Assembly (NCBI RefSeq): GCF_009796765.1
Contig: NZ_CP047023.1
Location: 1,409,501-1,473,500, forward strand
Length of the DNA: 64,000 bases
Source: Paraglaciecola sp. L3A3
GTDB taxonomy: Bacteria; Pseudomonadota; Gammaproteobacteria; Enterobacterales; Alteromonadaceae
Direction: 5' to 3'
Shown here piece by piece: positions 34,939-43,215 of this stretch (its first letter is position 1; every line of letters begins with the position of its first letter). The notes beneath the pieces are model-generated. The model worked only from the letters and a program-made list of their open reading frames with translations, had not been told where the DNA came from and ran no database searches. A program made the translations under genes and the position numbers.

Positions 34939-36909
34939 ATGGACACTAAAGGGCCTATCGAATCAGACTCCAGTTTACGCCGACGTTTAATTTTTGGATC
35001 TGTGGGTTTAGCGGTTGCTGTATCCGCTATCTTTATCTCGGTTGCATACAAATTAGCTGTTGATTTAGGTGAATCGGTCGAACTTGAAAACACCAATAAA
35101 CTGGCTACTCAGCTGATTCAACAAATGTCGATCATTTATTCGCAGCCTAATGAAGATTTAACTGCAAGTGAGAAACTTAAAACCAATCACATATTTAAAA
35201 CCTTAGATCCAGAACTTGTCGGAATTGATATATGGTTTGGTGAACGTAAGGTTAATGTCAGAAATAATCTACAATGGCCTTATCCTATTGATATTTCTAT
35301 GGCGATTGATAATGAAATTGAAAGTAGTGGTTTTATAGAGAAGCATGAAGAACGTTTTGTTTGGATATACAAATCAGACCCTGATAGTGGCTTTGCAGTG
35401 CTGTTGCTTCGAAGAATTAGCACCTTAAATAAAGCTTTAGAATATGTTGCCAATAGACTTTCTATCACAGCATTTTTAACGTTTTGGCTGGCCGTGTGGG
35501 CTGCACTGGTTATTTCTGCGTTAATTACTAATCGTTTTGAAAAAAATAATCAAAAATTGGCTTATATGGCTAATCATGATGACTTAACTAAATTGCCTAA
35601 CCGATACTATCTGGCATCTGTGTTAAGGGCTTTTTTGAATAAAGTGAAAACTTCTACAGACACGGTCGAACAAAGAAAAGGCACATTGTTATTAATTGAT
35701 CTCGATAAATTTAAAGAGGTTAATGACACTATGGGGCATGCTGCAGGCGATGAGTTGCTTATTTCTATCGCTGACAGATTGTCAGAAATCGCCGGAACTA
35801 AGGGCAAAGTAGTCAGGTATGGGGGAGATGAATTTGTTATTTGGTATGAAGGTATTGATAGTGTAGCGGCAGAAATTTTAGCTCAAGAAATCGTCTCCGC
35901 CTGTCGTCAACCCTTATTAGTTAATAATAATAAGTTTGAAATAGGTGCTAGTATCGGAGTGGCTTGTTTTCCTGAACACGGGACTAAAGTTGATGAGTTG
36001 TTTAAGCGAGCTGACATAGCTATGTATCATGCTAAAAAATTGAGGTTGGGTTATCAAGTATTCGACCAGACACTCAATTCTAAATCAGCGCTTTGGGTTA
36101 AATTACGAGGGCAATTAAATAGTGCCCTAATGCAAAACCAGTTTATTTTGTATTACCAAACAAAAGTTAGTTTACCAAAAGGAACGGTTGTTGGTGTTGA
36201 GGCATTGGTGAGATCGGAGCATCCAGAAGAAGGTTTACTCGCTCCAGGGGTATTTATCGATATCATTGAACAAAGTACAGTGATCCACGAGTTTACTCGT
36301 TATGTTCTGAAACAGGCCATTATGCAGTGTCGTTTATGGTTGAATGAAGGCATCCGAATCAGTGTGGCAGTAAACTTGTCTCCTTATAACCTTAGAGATC
36401 AAGCATTTATTCCATTTCTAAAAGAGCAGCTAAACTTTTATCAAGTACCTCCTGATTTAATTGAGATTGAACTCACAGAAAGTGGAACTATGTTCGATTT
36501 AAAAGTCGCTCAGCGAGTTTTCCCAGAGCTACGTGCTGTGGGGGTTAAATTGTCAATCGATGATTTTGGTACAGGTATGAGTTCGTTAGCTTACGTGAAA
36601 AAGTTAGATGTGAATTATATTAAAATCGATCGCTCATTTGTTGCCAATATAACCAGTGATTACCGTGACGAAGCGGTTATTAAAAGTATGTTATTACTGT
36701 GTGCTGATTTAAATAAAGAAGTGATTGCCGAAGGTGTAGAAACTGTTGAGCAAGCAGAAAAATTATACGAATTAGGCTGCCAATTTGCACAAGGTTATTA
36801 TTTTGGTAAACCAATGGAGCCTATTTTCATCACCCAATTACTGAAAAATAGAACATCTGATCAGATAGTCAACGGAATTTCTCCTTTGATGCTTAAAACA
36901 GTCAAATAA
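34939..36909 (+). CDS. Membrane-bound GGDEF-EAL cyclic-di-GMP protein
   Basis: A 656-residue protein anchored by two helices (about 17-38 and 174-197) that enclose a periplasmic sensor domain of about 135 residues. The GGDEF domain (about 205-370) has RYGGDEF with GGDEF at 295-299 and no RxxD inhibitory site. The EAL domain (about 385-640) has VEALVRSEH (421-423), NLSPYNL, ELTES, DDFGTGMSSLAY and EGVETVEQ. Both catalytic sets look intact, so the direction of activity is open. It starts 15 bp after the frameshifted gene. Confidence 0.9.
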   Translation: MDTKGPIESDSSLRRRLIFGSVGLAVAVSAIFISVAYKLAVDLGESVELENTNKLATQLIQQMSIIYSQPNEDLTASEKLKTNHIFKTLDPELVGIDIWFGERKVNVRNNLQWPYPIDISMAIDNEIESSGFIEKHEERFVWIYKSDPDSGFAVLLLRRISTLNKALEYVANRLSITAFLTFWLAVWAALVISALITNRFEKNNQKLAYMANHDDLTKLPNRYYLASVLRAFLNKVKTSTDTVEQRKGTLLLIDLDKFKEVNDTMGHAAGDELLISIADRLSEIAGTKGKVVRYGGDEFVIWYEGIDSVAAEILAQEIVSACRQPLLVNNNKFEIGASIGVACFPEHGTKVDELFKRADIAMYHAKKLRLGYQVFDQTLNSKSALWVKLRGQLNSALMQNQFILYYQTKVSLPKGTVVGVEALVRSEHPEEGLLAPGVFIDIIEQSTVIHEFTRYVLKQAIMQCRLWLNEGIRISVAVNLSPYNLRDQAFIPFLKEQLNFYQVPPDLIEIELTESGTMFDLKVAQRVFPELRAVGVKLSIDDFGTGMSSLAYVKKLDVNYIKIDRSFVANITSDYRDEAVIKSMLLLCADLNKEVIAEGVETVEQAEKLYELGCQFAQGYYFGKPMEPIFITQLLKNRTSDQIVNGISPLMLKTVK

Positions 36910-36984
36910 ATATGACTAACTAATTACAAAAACTCAGACTAATCCTTTAGGCCTGTCACATAATTTGTGAATTTTGATTAAATG

Positions 36985-37161
36985 TTATTTTTTATTGGCT
37001 TCAAGTTGTTCTATTTCTTTCCAAATTGTTTCCGCTTCAGCGGTTAACAATGAATAACTCTTAATATCGCCTTTGCGCTGAGCTAGCATAGCCTGGGTTG
37101 ATTTACTGTCATATAGTTTTCGTAATTTTTTAGTGGGGTTTGAATTAAACAGACCAAACAT
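36985..37161 (-). CDS. Small DUF6435-like protein
   Basis: A 58-residue protein starting MFGLFNSNPTKKLRKLYDSK and continuing A..AQRKGDIK.Y..LTAEAE, a pattern found in short conserved proteins labelled DUF6435 (Lacal_2735 family) in marine bacteria. It is mostly helical and charged, with no known role. AGGA lies 6 bases before the ATG. It is convergent with the GGDEF-EAL gene. Confidence 0.75.
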   Translation of the reverse strand: MFGLFNSNPTKKLRKLYDSKSTQAMLAQRKGDIKSYSLLTAEAETIWKEIEQLEANKK

Positions 37162-37442
37162 AATAATTCCTAATGGTTATTGATGGGTATGTATACTCAT
37201 TTTATGACTTTTACGATCAGTTAGACGAGATAATTATTATTATTTGTCTAGCAGTTATGCAAACGTCACCCATATTCACAGTAGAAAAGCACTACATGTA
37301 TAACAAAAGTAAACTGATTAGTGAAAATTATTCCTTAGTTATAATAAAAGCTTAATAAATATTAGTGATTTTTTTGGAATTTATTAAAATTCGCCATCAA
37401 ATTTATTTAGGCTTTGAGCCTAACATTATTAATTAGAGAAAA

Positions 37443-38267
37443 ATGAAATTTACTAAATATCATGCCTTGGGTAACGACTATATTGTGGTCGATCCAAAAG
37501 ACTTAGATCAGCAAATTACCGAATCCGAAATCAAAACAATCTGTGATCGCCATTATGGGATTGGTTCAGACGGCGTGTTGTACGGGCCTGAAAAAAGCAG
37601 CAATAGTGATTTTAAATTACGTATTTTTAATCCTGATGGTAGTGAAGCTGAAAAAAGCGGGAATGGCTTGCGTATATTTTCTCGATATTTATGGGACTGC
37701 CAGTTGGTATCTCATCAAGCATTTACCATAGAAACCAAAGGTGGTCAGGTGAAAGCAACCGTACATGAGCAAGGAAAAAGTGTCACTGTGGATATGGGCA
37801 AAGTTAGATATACCCATGGTGAAGATCACTCGTTAGCGATACAAAAAGAATCCATTCAAGTTGCTGATAAAACATTTGAAGGCTACAGAGCAAGTGTAGG
37901 CAACCCTCATTTTGTGATCCCTGTAGAACAACTCAGTGCAAAATTGGCTTATGAATTTGGTTCTGTTATCGAAAACGATAGTCGTTTTGAAAATCGTACC
38001 AATGTACAGTTTTTAAAAGTCATTGATCGAAATACCATTCAAATAGAAATTTGGGAGCGTGGTGCAGGTTATACTTTGGCTTCAGGCAGCAGTAGTACAG
38101 CGTCAGCAGGTGTGGCTTTTGGTTTAGGTCTGTGTGATGCAAATATTTCTGTGAACATGCCAGGAGGGGAAATAAAAATCAGTTTAGATGAGCAGTTATT
38201 CGCCACTATGCAAGGGGCCGTTTGTAAAATAGGCGAGGGAGAACTCGCGTTAGAGGCATTGCTCTAA
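37443..38267 (+). CDS. DapF-like epimerase-fold protein lacking both catalytic cysteines
   Basis: A 274-residue protein with the DapF fold along its whole length: F.KYHALGNDYIVVD at the start, FNPDGSEAEKSGNGLR, VGNPHF, and WERGAGYTLASGS. In true diaminopimelate epimerase the two proton-exchanging cysteines sit in the CGNG and ACG segments; here they are Ser72 (KSGNG) and Ser214 (ASGS). The second glycine-rich loop also differs (SSSTAS). It cannot work by the usual two-thiol mechanism, so it may be a different isomerase or dehydratase, or inactive. It is not next to lysA or xerC, unlike canonical dapF. Fold certain, function uncertain. Confidence 0.8.
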   Translation: MKFTKYHALGNDYIVVDPKDLDQQITESEIKTICDRHYGIGSDGVLYGPEKSSNSDFKLRIFNPDGSEAEKSGNGLRIFSRYLWDCQLVSHQAFTIETKGGQVKATVHEQGKSVTVDMGKVRYTHGEDHSLAIQKESIQVADKTFEGYRASVGNPHFVIPVEQLSAKLAYEFGSVIENDSRFENRTNVQFLKVIDRNTIQIEIWERGAGYTLASGSSSTASAGVAFGLGLCDANISVNMPGGEIKISLDEQLFATMQGAVCKIGEGELALEALL

Positions 38268-38301
38268 AACAAAAGTGACGCTAATAGAAACCAAAAACTT
38301 A

Positions 38302-38324
38302 TACCGCAGAGTTGCTCTGCGGTA
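38302..38324. terminator. Bidirectional terminator between dapF-like gene and rpiA
   Basis: TACCGCAGA and TCTGCGGTA form a 9-bp stem around GTTGC between the two convergent stop codons. The T tract is short on both sides. Confidence 0.65.
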
Positions 38325-38331
38325 ATTTCAC

Positions 38332-38988
38332 TTAATTAATGGTATTCACACCTTGTTCTGTTCCCACCAAAACAATATCTGCACCACGATGGGCGAATAG
38401 TCCGTTGGTCACGACCCCGACAATAGCATTAAGTTGCTCTTCAAGCTCAACAGGGTTAAGTATGGTTAAGTTATGTACATCTAATATAACATTACCATTA
38501 TCTGTGGTGACACCTTGACGGTAGACTGGATCTCCGCCTAATTTAAGGATTTCTCTGGCCACGTAAGAGCGGGCCATAGGGATCACTTCTACTGGCAGTG
38601 GGAAACTTCCCAACATAGGTACTTGTTTGCTGTCATCAATAATACAAATGAATTGTTTGGCTACAGCAGCAATGATTTTTTCTCGGGTAAGAGCGGCACC
38701 ACCACCTTTTATCATGTGTTTATGTTGCGTGATTTCGTCAGCCCCATCGACATAAACATCCAGATTATTCACTGAATTTAAATCAAATACTTCTATGCCT
38801 AAGGCCTTTAGTCGTTTGCTGGAATCTTCTGAGCTAGATACCGCCCCCGCTATATCGTTTTTGATGTTAGCCAAAGCATTGATAAAATGTACAACAGTGG
38901 AGCCTGTGCCTACACCTACAATTGAATCACGCTCTATATATTTGATTGCTGCTTCGGCAGCTGCTTTTTTCTTATCGTCTTGAGTCAT
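38332..38988 (-). CDS. rpiA: Ribose-5-phosphate isomerase A
   Basis: A 218-residue RpiA interconverting ribose 5-phosphate and ribulose 5-phosphate. Visible: [12 protein letters not shown] (25-36), SSSEDSSK, the active-site VDGADEI, and [12 protein letters not shown]. It is 62 bp downstream of ygfA and may be co-transcribed with it and with the nucleoside genes further upstream, which release ribose. Confidence 0.97.
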   Translation of the reverse strand: MTQDDKKKAAAEAAIKYIERDSIVGVGTGSTVVHFINALANIKNDIAGAVSSSEDSSKRLKALGIEVFDLNSVNNLDVYVDGADEITQHKHMIKGGGAALTREKIIAAVAKQFICIIDDSKQVPMLGSFPLPVEVIPMARSYVAREILKLGGDPVYRQGVTTDNGNVILDVHNLTILNPVELEEQLNAIVGVVTNGLFAHRGADIVLVGTEQGVNTIN

Positions 38989-39050
38989 AATTACCAGATT
39001 ATCCCTAGAAAACTTATCGCTCTAGTGTAACCCAAATGTGAATAAAGCAG

Positions 39051-39653
39051 TCAAGCAATCTTAAAAAATTGTGTGGGTGTGGTGATGGCATTGAGTGGGA
39101 TATCCCAACCATCTATGGGCAGTTTTTCACTTTTTTGGCAATCGTGAGCTAAACCGATTAATTGTGTTTTCAGCTGCTTCTGCCGAATGGGCGCCAGTGT
39201 TCGATCATAATATCCGCCGCCCATTCCTAATCGGTTTCCTTTTATATCAAAGGCAACTAATGGGGTGAAAATCAAGTCTATATCGGCAAGTTCAACAATA
39301 TTCTGTTCGCTGGCAATAGGTTCGGCGATACCATAGATATTGGTTTGCATAGGGCTGCTGGCTTGATAATTGACAAAGACTAAGTGACCCTTTCGCTTGG
39401 GATCTAACACTGGTAGTAATACTTGAATATTGTGCTGCCAACAAAACTGAATCATTGCTTGAGGATCGAGTTCACCATCGTTGGCCAAATAATAGGCGAC
39501 AGTTTTAATATGTGTTAAATCAATATTTTGCAAAAAAACTTGTAAACACATTTGGGCTGCTGATTGTTGTTTCTCAGCTGTCAGTTGTTTCCGCTGTTGA
39601 CGATAAAATTGGCGTAATTCCTGACGATGGTTTTTGGGGATAGAATTTATCAT
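39051..39653 (-). CDS. ygfA: 5-formyltetrahydrofolate cyclo-ligase
   Basis: A 200-residue enzyme that converts 5-formyl-tetrahydrofolate to 5,10-methenyl-tetrahydrofolate with ATP. It has the RQ.RK.L N-terminal motif, the substrate region VAYYLANDGELD and the hallmark GNRLGMGGGYYDRTL. In many gammaproteobacteria ygfA directly follows 6S RNA; here the RNA is about 2.5 kb away, with nucleoside hydrolase and ribokinase genes between. Confidence 0.94.
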   Translation of the reverse strand: MINSIPKNHRQELRQFYRQQRKQLTAEKQQSAAQMCLQVFLQNIDLTHIKTVAYYLANDGELDPQAMIQFCWQHNIQVLLPVLDPKRKGHLVFVNYQASSPMQTNIYGIAEPIASEQNIVELADIDLIFTPLVAFDIKGNRLGMGGGYYDRTLAPIRQKQLKTQLIGLAHDCQKSEKLPIDGWDIPLNAITTPTQFFKIA

Positions 39654-39713
39654 GTTCGATGTTTTAGCTGATTTGGCTTGTGCAACTATGCATAGTTACA
39701 CAAGCCGGTTAAA

Positions 39714-40655
39714 TTACAATTTATAAGAATCGATATAAAATTGAGTTAACTTTTCATTATTGACTTTAGTCGCCACATTGATTTGTTGAGCGTTTAACCA
39801 ATCTGGGCTGGTAGTTGTATTAGGTAAGGCTATAGATGTTTGACCTATATTGAGTGGATCGGTTGATACTCTTGCATGGCCTTTTTGAAGTTCAAATAAG
39901 CTTGGCTCTAATATATGGGCAAGAGGCATAGCATCGTGGAAGAAACACACATCTTCTTCTCGATTTTGTGAATAGAACTCTACATAAAACTGGGCTGCAT
40001 CATGCACAAAACCACCTAATTTAGGATTAACTTGTTGCAGAGTCTGCAAAAATTCAGGAGAGAATGGGCAAGAGTTAGTCACATCAAGACCAAACATATT
40101 TAACTCCCAATCGGCAGCAAATACTATTTCAGCCGCGTAAGCATCATTCCAAATGTTTGCTTCGGCAACGGGAGTCACATTACCAGGTACAAAAGCCGCA
40201 CCGCCCATAATCGAAACGGCTTTCACTAATTTAGGCAATTCAGGCTCTAATCTTAGGGCTAAAGCTAAATTACCTAGTGGTCCAATGGCGACTATGGTCA
40301 CTTCACCTGGGTGTTTTCTCGCCATATCGACAATAAATTGTGCGGAACTACGGGGATCTAGTTCCCCCTTAGCGGCGGGAAAATTGATATTGCCAAAGCC
40401 ATCGTCACCATGCACAAAGTGAGCGTAGTTAGATTCAGGACCCACCCATGGGCGTGCCACACCTTTACAGACAGGAATATCTTTTTCAGCTAGAGCGCAC
40501 AGTGTTATTGCATTTTTCGCTGCCATTTCAACTGGCACATTGCCATAAACTGTAGTTAGACCTAACACTTCTAGTTCTGGTCTTTGAAAGGCAAAAAATA
40601 TCGCCATAGCGTCATCAATGCCAGGATCAGTGTCGATAATAATTTTATGTGTCAT
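39714..40655 (-). CDS. Inosine-uridine-type nucleoside hydrolase
   Basis: A 313-residue nucleoside N-ribohydrolase that splits nucleosides to base and ribose. The calcium-binding motif DTDPGIDDAMAIFFA is at residues 8-22, the LTTVYGNV segment follows, and the family's NIWNDAYAAEIVF and late HDAMPL His-Asp pair are present. The preferred nucleoside is not predictable. It follows rbsK by 38 bp, which makes a neat pathway: ribose released here is phosphorylated by RbsK and enters the pentose pathway via RpiA. Confidence 0.93.
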   Translation of the reverse strand: MTHKIIIDTDPGIDDAMAIFFAFQRPELEVLGLTTVYGNVPVEMAAKNAITLCALAEKDIPVCKGVARPWVGPESNYAHFVHGDDGFGNINFPAAKGELDPRSSAQFIVDMARKHPGEVTIVAIGPLGNLALALRLEPELPKLVKAVSIMGGAAFVPGNVTPVAEANIWNDAYAAEIVFAADWELNMFGLDVTNSCPFSPEFLQTLQQVNPKLGGFVHDAAQFYVEFYSQNREEDVCFFHDAMPLAHILEPSLFELQKGHARVSTDPLNIGQTSIALPNTTTSPDWLNAQQINVATKVNNEKLTQFYIDSYKL

Positions 40656-40693
40656 TAGGTTTATCCTCTAAAATTTAGTGCTTAGCTTAATAT

Positions 40694-41587
40694 TTAACTA
40701 TGTTTGGCAAGAAAACGATTTACCGCTTCATTGGTTGGAATAGATTGGGCAGCGCCTTCTTTCATTACTGCTAATGCTGACGCTGCACAGGCTTTTATTA
40801 AAGCCTTTTTAGAATCACTGTGCGAACTATAGGCTGATAAAAAATAACCTATAAAAGTATCACCGGCAGCTGTCGTGTCTACCGCTTCTACTAGAAATGA
40901 AGAGACATTAATGGTTTCTGTTTTTTTCACCATACGGACACCGGCTTTCCCCATAGTGATCAAAATTTCGGCTTCAGGCCAATTTTTACGGAAATATGCT
41001 TCCATTTTATCTAAGTCTTGCTGTCCTGAAATTTCTTCAGCTTCAACCTCGTTGACAATTAATAAATCAATACAGTCATGGGGAAGGTTTTTCACTGAAT
41101 CAGACATGGGAGCTGGATTAAAAGCGACTTTTAAGCCTTTTTCTTTGGCTTGCTTTAATACTTGGTCTACAGAGCTGGTCTCATTTTGAGTTAATACCCA
41201 ATCTGCTGGTTTAGCATTGTCTAATGCAGACATGACATCTTTAGTGGTTATTTCTTGGTTTGCACCACCAAATAAGACAATGGCATTTTCTGCGGTAGGG
41301 GTAACTTGAATAATGGCATGACCAGAAGCTGTTGCAGTACATTCAACATATTTGCAGTTAATACCGTCACGGATCAACACTTGTTTAAAGGCTGAATCGT
41401 TTTCATTGATTTTACCGACATGAAATACTTCTGCGCCAGCTCGAGCCAAAGCAATCGACTGATTGGCGCCTTTACCACCTAAGAGTTGCTGGTAATCTGT
41501 AGAAGCAATAGTTTCTCCGGGTTGCACAAAATGTTCAACTTGGTATACGTGATCGATATTAATTGAACCAAAATTAATAATGGCCAT
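40694..41587 (-). CDS. rbsK: Ribokinase (PfkB family)
   Basis: A 297-residue PfkB-type sugar kinase. It has the substrate motif GGKGANQSIALARAG (about 33-47), FNPAP.SD, TMGKAGV and the signature DTTAAGDTFIGYF with the catalytic Asp. Adjacent nucleoside hydrolase supports ribose as the substrate. A palindrome 73 bp upstream of the start could be its operator. Confidence 0.93.
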   Translation of the reverse strand: MAIINFGSINIDHVYQVEHFVQPGETIASTDYQQLLGGKGANQSIALARAGAEVFHVGKINENDSAFKQVLIRDGINCKYVECTATASGHAIIQVTPTAENAIVLFGGANQEITTKDVMSALDNAKPADWVLTQNETSSVDQVLKQAKEKGLKVAFNPAPMSDSVKNLPHDCIDLLIVNEVEAEEISGQQDLDKMEAYFRKNWPEAEILITMGKAGVRMVKKTETINVSSFLVEAVDTTAAGDTFIGYFLSAYSSHSDSKKALIKACAASALAVMKEGAAQSIPTNEAVNRFLAKHS

Positions 41588-41659
41588 AAAATGGTGCCCT
41601 TAATAAATAAGTAATAAAGAAGTTTTAGCTAGTCTAGCCGATAATGTGTCGGTATAAAA

Positions 41660-41675
41660 CAGACCATTTGGTCTA
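41660..41675 (-). promoter_or_regulatory. Operator-like palindrome upstream of rbsK
   Basis: On the minus strand the site reads TAGACCAAATGGTCTG: TAGACC and GGTCT(G) around four bases. This closely resembles the TAGACC-N4-GGTCTA sites bound by NemR-like TetR repressors. No TetR gene is in the window, so the regulator is unknown. Confidence 0.45.
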
Positions 41676-41752
41676 GTTTAAAGATAAGCCAAATTCAGAA
41701 TATAAAAAATTGTGACTATTTATAGCAAATAGTAGGGGAAGGACGTTAATTA

Positions 41753-42163
41753 TCAGGCAAATAAATTACTAAGTTTTTGTAAAAGACCTTGTTTGGCAAC
41801 AAAAGGAGCGGTATTGGTTAGGAATATTCTGACTGAGATGGTTGCACCATGACCCCAAGGCCACCAAGCCAACATAATTTGTGGATGAGATTCAATATCA
41901 GCACTGAATAGTTTTTGTTGTCTAATGAGTTTACTAAATGAACCTGCGAAATGTTTGACTTCTTCAGGGGCTTTTTTAATACTTTTAGTATCCCAGAAAT
42001 TAGGCAAAACTTGTTTTAAACTGAATAAAACTTGGTCTTCTTTATCGACTGAAAACTCAGCTAACATGACCTTATGAAAATCGTCATACTTCCATTTTAC
42101 TAAAGGTGAAAGAGTTTCGATAACGTCTTTTCCTAGTAATTTTATACGTTCTTCTTGACTCAT
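41753..42163 (-). CDS. Hypothetical protein downstream of 6S RNA
   Basis: A 136-residue soluble protein with no motif known to me (start MSQEERIKLLGKDVIETLSP; a W-rich centre, LAWWPWGHGATISV). It starts 24 bp past the end of the 6S RNA on the same strand, the place usually held by ygfA, so it may be co-transcribed with the RNA. It is not ZapA-like, lacking that protein's length and coiled coil. Confidence 0.65.
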   Translation of the reverse strand: MSQEERIKLLGKDVIETLSPLVKWKYDDFHKVMLAEFSVDKEDQVLFSLKQVLPNFWDTKSIKKAPEEVKHFAGSFSKLIRQQKLFSADIESHPQIMLAWWPWGHGATISVRIFLTNTAPFVAKQGLLQKLSNLFA

Positions 42164-42187
42164 GTGTACAATCCATTTTGCTTATTA

Positions 42188-42376
42188 GGTGCCTCCCAAA
42201 ATGCCGCTGTCTAGTGATCGCCCGTGAACCGAAAGTTCAGGGCGGAAGTATCATCACTACCTTAGGCTTCTCGATACTAGCCGAGCTTGCACAATAGTAG
42301 TGGAATCAACTTCCTAGGTAAAAAGCATCGGCCAGGGACATTCCTAAACTGGCAAACATTCCAGGAGGCATAGAAA
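42188..42376 (-). ncRNA. ssrS: 6S RNA
   Basis: About 185 nt on the minus strand with the 6S architecture. The ends close in a 13-bp stem (GCCTCCTGGAATG, 42369 side, with GCATTTTGGGAGGC, 42191 side, allowing G-U). Inside are the conserved CTCGG... GAGAAGCC segment and the 3' hairpin GCCCTGAACTTTCGGTTC-ACGGGC, both as in E. coli 6S. The RNA mimics an open promoter and holds sigma70 RNA polymerase. Exact ends are estimated. A good promoter lies just upstream (42382-42410). Confidence 0.88.
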
Positions 42377-42381
42377 CTGAT

Positions 42382-42410
42382 CTTATACTCAAATATTCAA
42401 TTATATCCAA
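42382..42410 (-). promoter_or_regulatory. Sigma70 promoter of 6S RNA
   Basis: On the minus strand TTGGAT (42410-42405) and TATAAG (42387-42382) are separated by 17 bases, and the -10 box ends about 7 bases before the expected RNA start near 42375. Confidence 0.7.
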
Positions 42411-42606
42411 GAGTGTAAAATCAACAACATTATAAACCTTATCCCACTTGATATACTAGGATTATCCAGTACATACCATATATCAATAGGTTGAGGTATA
42501 TACGAATGATTTATTTTTCATTTATAAAAATAATCGAGTGGTTTGAGGTTTGGTATCCACAAAGGACAATGTTAGCATTATGAAATCAACGAATTGAGAG
42601 AATCCA

Positions 42607-43176
42607 GTGAATACTTCAAGTAATCTTTTTGATAATTTAACCGCGTTATTAGAACGCAATAATGTATTAACCAGTGCGGCCGAAGTGCAAGGCATGTTTT
42701 GTGGCATGTTAGGTGGAGGCATGCCCCTTGAATGTCAAGATTGGTTAGAACCTCTATCTGATTTTATTCATCAAGGTGAGGTGTTTTCTAAGGAAGTACA
42801 AACTGCTTTTAATGAATTATATGACGCGACTTGTCAGCAATTGGTGGAAAGTGATTTTTCGCTGGTACTTTGTTTACCTGAAGATTCCGCGCCTATAAAT
42901 GAACGGGGTCAAGCCTTATTAAATTGGGTGCAAGGCTTTATGCTGGGATTTGGTTTGCATCAAGCCGATTTGACTGGTTGTTCAGAAGATGTAAAAGAAG
43001 CGCTAGAAGATTTTGCTGAAATTGCCCGTATGGACGATGAAATGCCTGAAAATGAAGAGTCTGAACAAGCTTTATTTGAAGTCATGGAATATGTACGTAT
43101 GACGGCCATGTTGTGCTTCAACGAATTAGGTAAATCTCCAGAGCAGCAACAAAGTGAACCTAAAATTGTTCATTAA
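42607..43176 (+). CDS. ygfB: YgfB/YecA family (UPF0149) protein
   Basis: A 189-residue UPF0149 protein, mostly helical. It has the family start (LFDNLTALLERNNVLTSAAEVQGMFCGML) and WVQGFMLGFG in the middle. The role is unsettled in most species. The start is GTG with GAGAG upstream. It leads ygfB-pepP-ubiI, the usual order except that ubiH is missing; zapA, normally divergent next to it, is also not found here. Confidence 0.93.
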   Translation: MNTSSNLFDNLTALLERNNVLTSAAEVQGMFCGMLGGGMPLECQDWLEPLSDFIHQGEVFSKEVQTAFNELYDATCQQLVESDFSLVLCLPEDSAPINERGQALLNWVQGFMLGFGLHQADLTGCSEDVKEALEDFAEIARMDDEMPENEESEQALFEVMEYVRMTAMLCFNELGKSPEQQQSEPKIVH

Positions 43177-43215
43177 TGTGTTTTAACAGTTTAGTTACGA
43201 GTATATTGACCGACC

